Below are positions 5,405 through 7,518 of a stretch of 7,518 bases of DNA, piece by piece. Source of the stretch: Bacillota bacterium (GTDB lineage: Bacteria > Bacillota > Clostridia > Acetivibrionales > DSM-1351). The stretch is from the NCBI GenBank assembly GCA_023431385.1, contig JAEYWA010000056.1, positions 1-7,518 on the forward strand, given 5' to 3'. The notes under the pieces are model-generated. The model did not search any database. It was not told the DNA's origin and saw only the letters and a list, made by a program, of their open reading frames with translations. The position numbers and the translations under genes are program-made. Positions within the stretch are counted from its first letter, which is position 1, and every line of letters starts with the position of its first letter.

Positions 5405-5985
5405 GTTAATACCCCACCCTTCTTATTCTTGGTTATTTTATACACCAGCGGTGTAATATTTACTGTAGAAATTAAGGTCATTATTGAAATAATGTTTGAA
5501 AAGCTTTGAGGCACAAATAAACTTATCAGGAACCAAATGAGTATAACCAGGCCTCCCTTTATTCTTAACTCCCTCCATCTTTTTTCAGTAATTATAGGCT
5601 TGGAAATCAAATCTGCTGGAGCATAGAGATAAGCCAAAACACCGGATAAAATAAAAATAAAGATATTTAAGTATTTGTATGTTATAAAGAGCGATAAGTA
5701 AATTGTTCCAAAGACAAATGCAAAATGGGTGATTATACAACCTAGTTGAGTTTTAGCATGAATCCCGCCCAAATAGGATTTATTGACAGAAAAAACAAGT
5801 ACTGCAACTAAGGCATACCAAGCTTGTCCCAAAATAATAGCAGTTAGCAAAACAGAGATTAGCTTAAGCCCGTCTGAAAATGCCATATAAAGGCCATAAT
5901 CAATCTCTTCAGCTTTCTCTTCAGTTATATTGGGTAATGTCACAAGTATCTCATTCGAAATTTTTTTAGTGATCTTACTAAGCAT
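5401..5985 (-). CDS. agrB: AgrB accessory gene regulator, AgrD-processing membrane protease
   Basis: Integral membrane cysteine endopeptidase that cleaves the AgrD tail and couples this to cyclisation. With ATG at 5983-5985 it has 194 residues, close to the family norm. The catalytic pair is visible in LGGIHAKTQLGC: His76 and Cys83, nearly the same numbers as in staphylococcal AgrB (His77, Cys84), which supports this start. The conserved A-P-A-D is at 122-125. Hydrophobic segments lie near 39-67, 84-103, 105-124, 144-159 and 166-184, with a basic C-terminus (ITKNKKGG). An in-frame TTG seven codons upstream has no good ribosome binding site, whereas GGTGGTGA lies five bases before the chosen ATG. 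The gene overlaps agrD by four bases, so the two are translationally coupled. agrC and agrA are not in this operon. Confidence 0.95.
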   Translation of the reverse strand: MLSKITKKISNEILVTLPNITEEKAEEIDYGLYMAFSDGLKLISVLLTAIILGQAWYALVAVLVFSVNKSYLGGIHAKTQLGCIITHFAFVFGTIYLSLFITYKYLNIFIFILSGVLAYLYAPADLISKPIITEKRWRELRIKGGLVILIWFLISLFVPQSFSNIISIMTLISTVNITPLVYKITKNKKGGVLT

Positions 5986-6022
5986 ATAAATCACCACCAA
6001 ATCCAATTTCCCAATTTACACC

Positions 6023-6064
6023 ATTATATATTATTTCAAATAAATAATCCAGTTATCTAAACTG
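6023..6064 (-). promoter_or_regulatory. agrBD promoter with upstream dyad
   Basis: On - a perfect -10 TATAAT (6028-6023) lacks a good -35 at 17 bases. Just upstream of the -35 position is a small dyad, CAGTT-N5-AACTG (6050-6054 and 6060-6064), centred about 40 bases before the predicted start. A weak -35 with an adjacent dyad fits an activator-dependent promoter, as for AgrA-regulated agr operons, but the site does not clearly match the known direct-repeat AgrA box. A second AT-rich inverted repeat, ATTATTT/AAATAAT, spans 6030-6048. Confidence 0.5.
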
Positions 6065-6089
6065 ATTTCTTTTTGATTATTATCTTTCA

Positions 6090-6124
6090 AACAAAAAGAA
6101 AAAGAAGCTGCCTTATGAGGCAGC
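6090..6124 (-). terminator. Terminator overlapping the end of the MFS gene
   Basis: On - GCTGCCT (6124-6118)-CATA-AGGCAGC (6113-6107) forms a perfect 7-bp stem followed by TTCTTTTTCTTTTTG. The stop codon TAA (6115-6113) lies across the loop and 3' arm, so the last codons of the transporter are half of the terminator. It insulates agrBD from transporter transcription. Confidence 0.88.
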
Positions 6125-7327
6125 CCTTCTATTAACTTTAATATAAATTATCCACAATACAACACTAATAAATACAATATATAAGGATGTGAAAAACAAT
6201 AATGTATGTAGGTCAACACCTGATAGTACAAAAGAATAAACACCAAAGAAAGCTATACCAAACAAGTTATCCATCAACGATATTAGCGAATGTACTGTTG
6301 AACGTCCTTGTTCTTCTATTTGTTGTTGTACATAGTCTTCAAACAATATCCTAGTAGAAGCCATTATAAGATAAAAAAGTCCATATAACGGCATAACAAG
6401 TATACTTCGTGCCCATCCAGATACCCCTAAAAGTCCTGCTGCTATTAAGCATAGTACAAAAATCGCATAAAACCGATCGCTAATTTTAAAACTTTCAAAT
6501 ATGTTTTTAAGTTTATAAGCTATTCTACCTCCAATAGCTTCCAGGATATATCTAGTACTCCCCCATACACCTACCAAAGCAAGGTTTAAGCCATATCTAT
6601 CAGCAATAAGGGGGTCATACTCATCAAGAATTCCTGATATACCAATAACAAGAATGGACATTAGACTGACAATAAGCAACCTCAAATTCCTTGTACAAAA
6701 AATTACTGCATCATATAGAGTAGAAAATGACTTTGCTAGTCCTAACTCTTGCTTTTCATGTTGTCGCCGTTTGAAGAAATTTACTTCTTTAAATCTAAAT
6801 GTAAATCCTACACAAATTAGCATGGATATAACTGAAATAACTAACACAAGGTCCATTCCAAATGTCATAGCAAGAAATCCACCAGTTATTCCTGATATAG
6901 CAACCCCTATATTTGAATAAAAATTACATTTGCCGTATATCTTCTCGAACTCATGTTCTTGCCCATACTGCTTTAAACTATCATATAATAAAGCTTCCTC
7001 TGAGCCAGAACAAAAACATCCACTTATGCCCCATAATGCGAAGCCTATAGCAAAAAGTAAAAACCCATCGGAAAATAACCAATATGTATAGCATAACGCT
7101 TTACATACACTTCCAATAATCAACATATACTTTCTGTTCCAGTGGTCTGACAAAACGCCTGATGGTATTTCAAATAAAACTAATGGTGCTGACCATATTA
7201 CAAGTAGTAATGAAATTTGTGATAATGAAAGTCCCTTAGACTCAAAAAGCAAAAGGTACACAGGGTAAATTGGTACTATATTTTGCATTAATTTATAAAA
7301 GTAAAATATTCTGATATTCATAGTCAA
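6113..7327 (-). CDS. MFS transporter, drug-efflux type
   Basis: A 404-residue major facilitator superfamily protein with about 12 hydrophobic segments, probably a proton-coupled exporter. Motif A after TM2 is clear (G57-V-L-S-D61-H-W-N-R65-K66), the hallmark of the family between TM2 and TM3. It is followed by GSEEALLYDSL (108-118), common in a clostridial/bacillar subgroup of putative multidrug or macrolide-type exporters. A basic central loop (about 180-200) separates the two six-helix halves. The substrate is not readable. Start: TTG at 7325-7327 lies seven bases after AAGGG; the ATG two codons later (7319-7321) is 13 bases away, so TTG is slightly preferred but either is possible. The ribosome binding site is in the 3' arm of a strong hairpin preceded by a short leader peptide, indicating induced translation. 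Its own terminator separates it from agrBD. Confidence 0.9.
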   Translation of the reverse strand: MTMNIRIFYFYKLMQNIVPIYPVYLLLFESKGLSLSQISLLLVIWSAPLVLFEIPSGVLSDHWNRKYMLIIGSVCKALCYTYWLFSDGFLLFAIGFALWGISGCFCSGSEEALLYDSLKQYGQEHEFEKIYGKCNFYSNIGVAISGITGGFLAMTFGMDLVLVISVISMLICVGFTFRFKEVNFFKRRQHEKQELGLAKSFSTLYDAVIFCTRNLRLLIVSLMSILVIGISGILDEYDPLIADRYGLNLALVGVWGSTRYILEAIGGRIAYKLKNIFESFKISDRFYAIFVLCLIAAGLLGVSGWARSILVMPLYGLFYLIMASTRILFEDYVQQQIEEQGRSTVHSLISLMDNLFGIAFFGVYSFVLSGVDLHTLLFFTSLYIVFISVVLWIIYIKVNRRAAS

Positions 7328-7334
7328 CGTTCAT

Positions 7335-7381
7335 CCCTTCTACATAAATAATTTTAAATAATAATTGATCATGTAGAAAGG
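7335..7381 (-). promoter_or_regulatory. Ribosome-binding-site-sequestering hairpin of the MFS gene
   Basis: On - CCTTTCTACAT (7381-7371) pairs with ATGTAGAAGGG (7345-7335): 11 bp with one G-U, extendable inward by G-U and A-U pairs, around a loop of about 25 AT-rich bases. The 3' arm contains AAGGG, the transporter's Shine-Dalgarno sequence, so the folded mRNA should block initiation. No T-tract follows, so it is not a terminator. Confidence 0.75.
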
Positions 7382-7402
7382 TGGTCCTCGGGCATATAGG
7401 CG

Positions 7403-7450
7403 TTATTGACCAGTATCAAACCAAATCGCAATTGGTTTTTTCAAGTTCAT
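7403..7450 (-). CDS. Putative regulatory leader peptide of the MFS gene
   Basis: A very short frame between the predicted promoter and the sequestering hairpin: MNLKKPIAIWFDTGQ from ATG at 7448-7450 (15 codons), or MKKPIAIWFDTGQ from TTG at 7442-7444. GGAG at 7453-7456 is only two bases from the ATG but eight from the TTG, which favours the TTG. The frame contains its own hairpin, AAACCAA/TTGGTTT (7437-7417). Its stop is 22 bases before the sequestering stem. By analogy with erm and cat leaders, a ribosome stalled here by a drug could alter the downstream fold. The peptide matches no leader I know, and translation is unproven. Confidence 0.45.
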   Translation of the reverse strand: MNLKKPIAIWFDTGQ

Positions 7451-7474
7451 CACTCCATTTCAAAATTTTACATT

Positions 7475-7483
7475 ATTATATCA
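7475..7483 (-). promoter_or_regulatory. Extended -10 promoter of the MFS leader
   Basis: On - TGATATAAT (7483-7475) is a perfect extended -10 element (TGN-TATAAT) with no good -35 at 17 bases. The predicted start near 7468 gives a leader of about 140 bases that includes the leader peptide and the hairpin. Upstream DNA to the window end is AT-rich with a direct repeat of AATATTG (7501-7507 and 7512-7518) and shows no gene. Confidence 0.6.
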
Positions 7484-7518
7484 TAATACGTACAAAACAA
7501 AATATTGTTTGAATATTG

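Noticed and set aside
5401..6006. Longer AgrB starting at TTG 6006
   Set aside because: The ATG at 5985 has a better ribosome binding site and places the catalytic His and Cys at the family-typical positions.
6113..7327. MFS gene as the exporter of the agr peptide
   Set aside because: It has its own promoter, leader control and terminator separating it from agrBD, and known agr systems do not use an MFS exporter.
7417..7440. Hairpin AAACCAA/TTGGTTT followed by a T-run on +, resembling a terminator
   Set aside because: No + strand gene precedes it. The T-run is the complement of the Lys codons in the leader peptide, so the hairpin is better explained as part of the minus-strand leader.
1..7518. 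CRISPR array, tRNA, rRNA or insertion sequence
   Set aside because: No spaced direct repeats, cloverleaf, rRNA signature, transposase or terminal inverted repeats seen.

Overview
The window reads as a low-GC Firmicute of the class Clostridia. It is AT-rich, with purine-rich Shine-Dalgarno sequences, intrinsic terminators with T-tails, an M-box Mg2+ riboswitch, a clostridial-type agr peptide signal and DUF2087 regulators. Species cannot be fixed by eye; a Ruminiclostridium-like cellulolytic clostridium is only a guess.

Left part (1-1948): the end (or all) of a small repeat protein on + (five 14-residue units) meets corA on - at a shared hairpin terminator. Upstream of corA lies a complete Mg2+-sensing expression platform on -: promoter (1824-1852), M-box aptamer (1651-1804), and a terminator (1601-1626) with a competing antiterminator. 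About 375 bases separate that terminator from corA; I see no intact gene there, only possible coding debris.

Middle part (1949-3777): two - strand genes each carry a DUF2087 domain. The upstream one is a putative transcription factor (C2H2-like zinc site, LuxR-like HTH, C-terminal DUF2087). The downstream one is an N-terminal DUF2087 fused to a GNAT acetyltransferase. The regulator's promoter sits inside a perfect dyad with 16-base arms, which suggests autoregulation. The gap between the two genes holds two further inverted repeats.

Right part (3778-6064): a quorum-sensing module with an unusual layout. An AgrC-like histidine kinase on + converges with agrB-agrD on -. agrD is a 45-codon gene overlapping the end of agrB by 4 bases. 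No AgrA-type response regulator is present. AgrB should process the AgrD precursor into a cyclic peptide, and the kinase is the obvious candidate receptor. Its output would have to go through a regulator encoded elsewhere.

Far right (6090-7483): a 12-TM MFS drug-efflux-like transporter on -. Its mRNA leader encodes a 13-15 residue peptide followed by a long hairpin that buries the transporter's ribosome binding site, the layout expected for translation attenuation by an inducing drug. The most notable items are the split agr locus, this leader, the paired DUF2087 proteins with the operator-like dyad, and the M-box placed far from corA.
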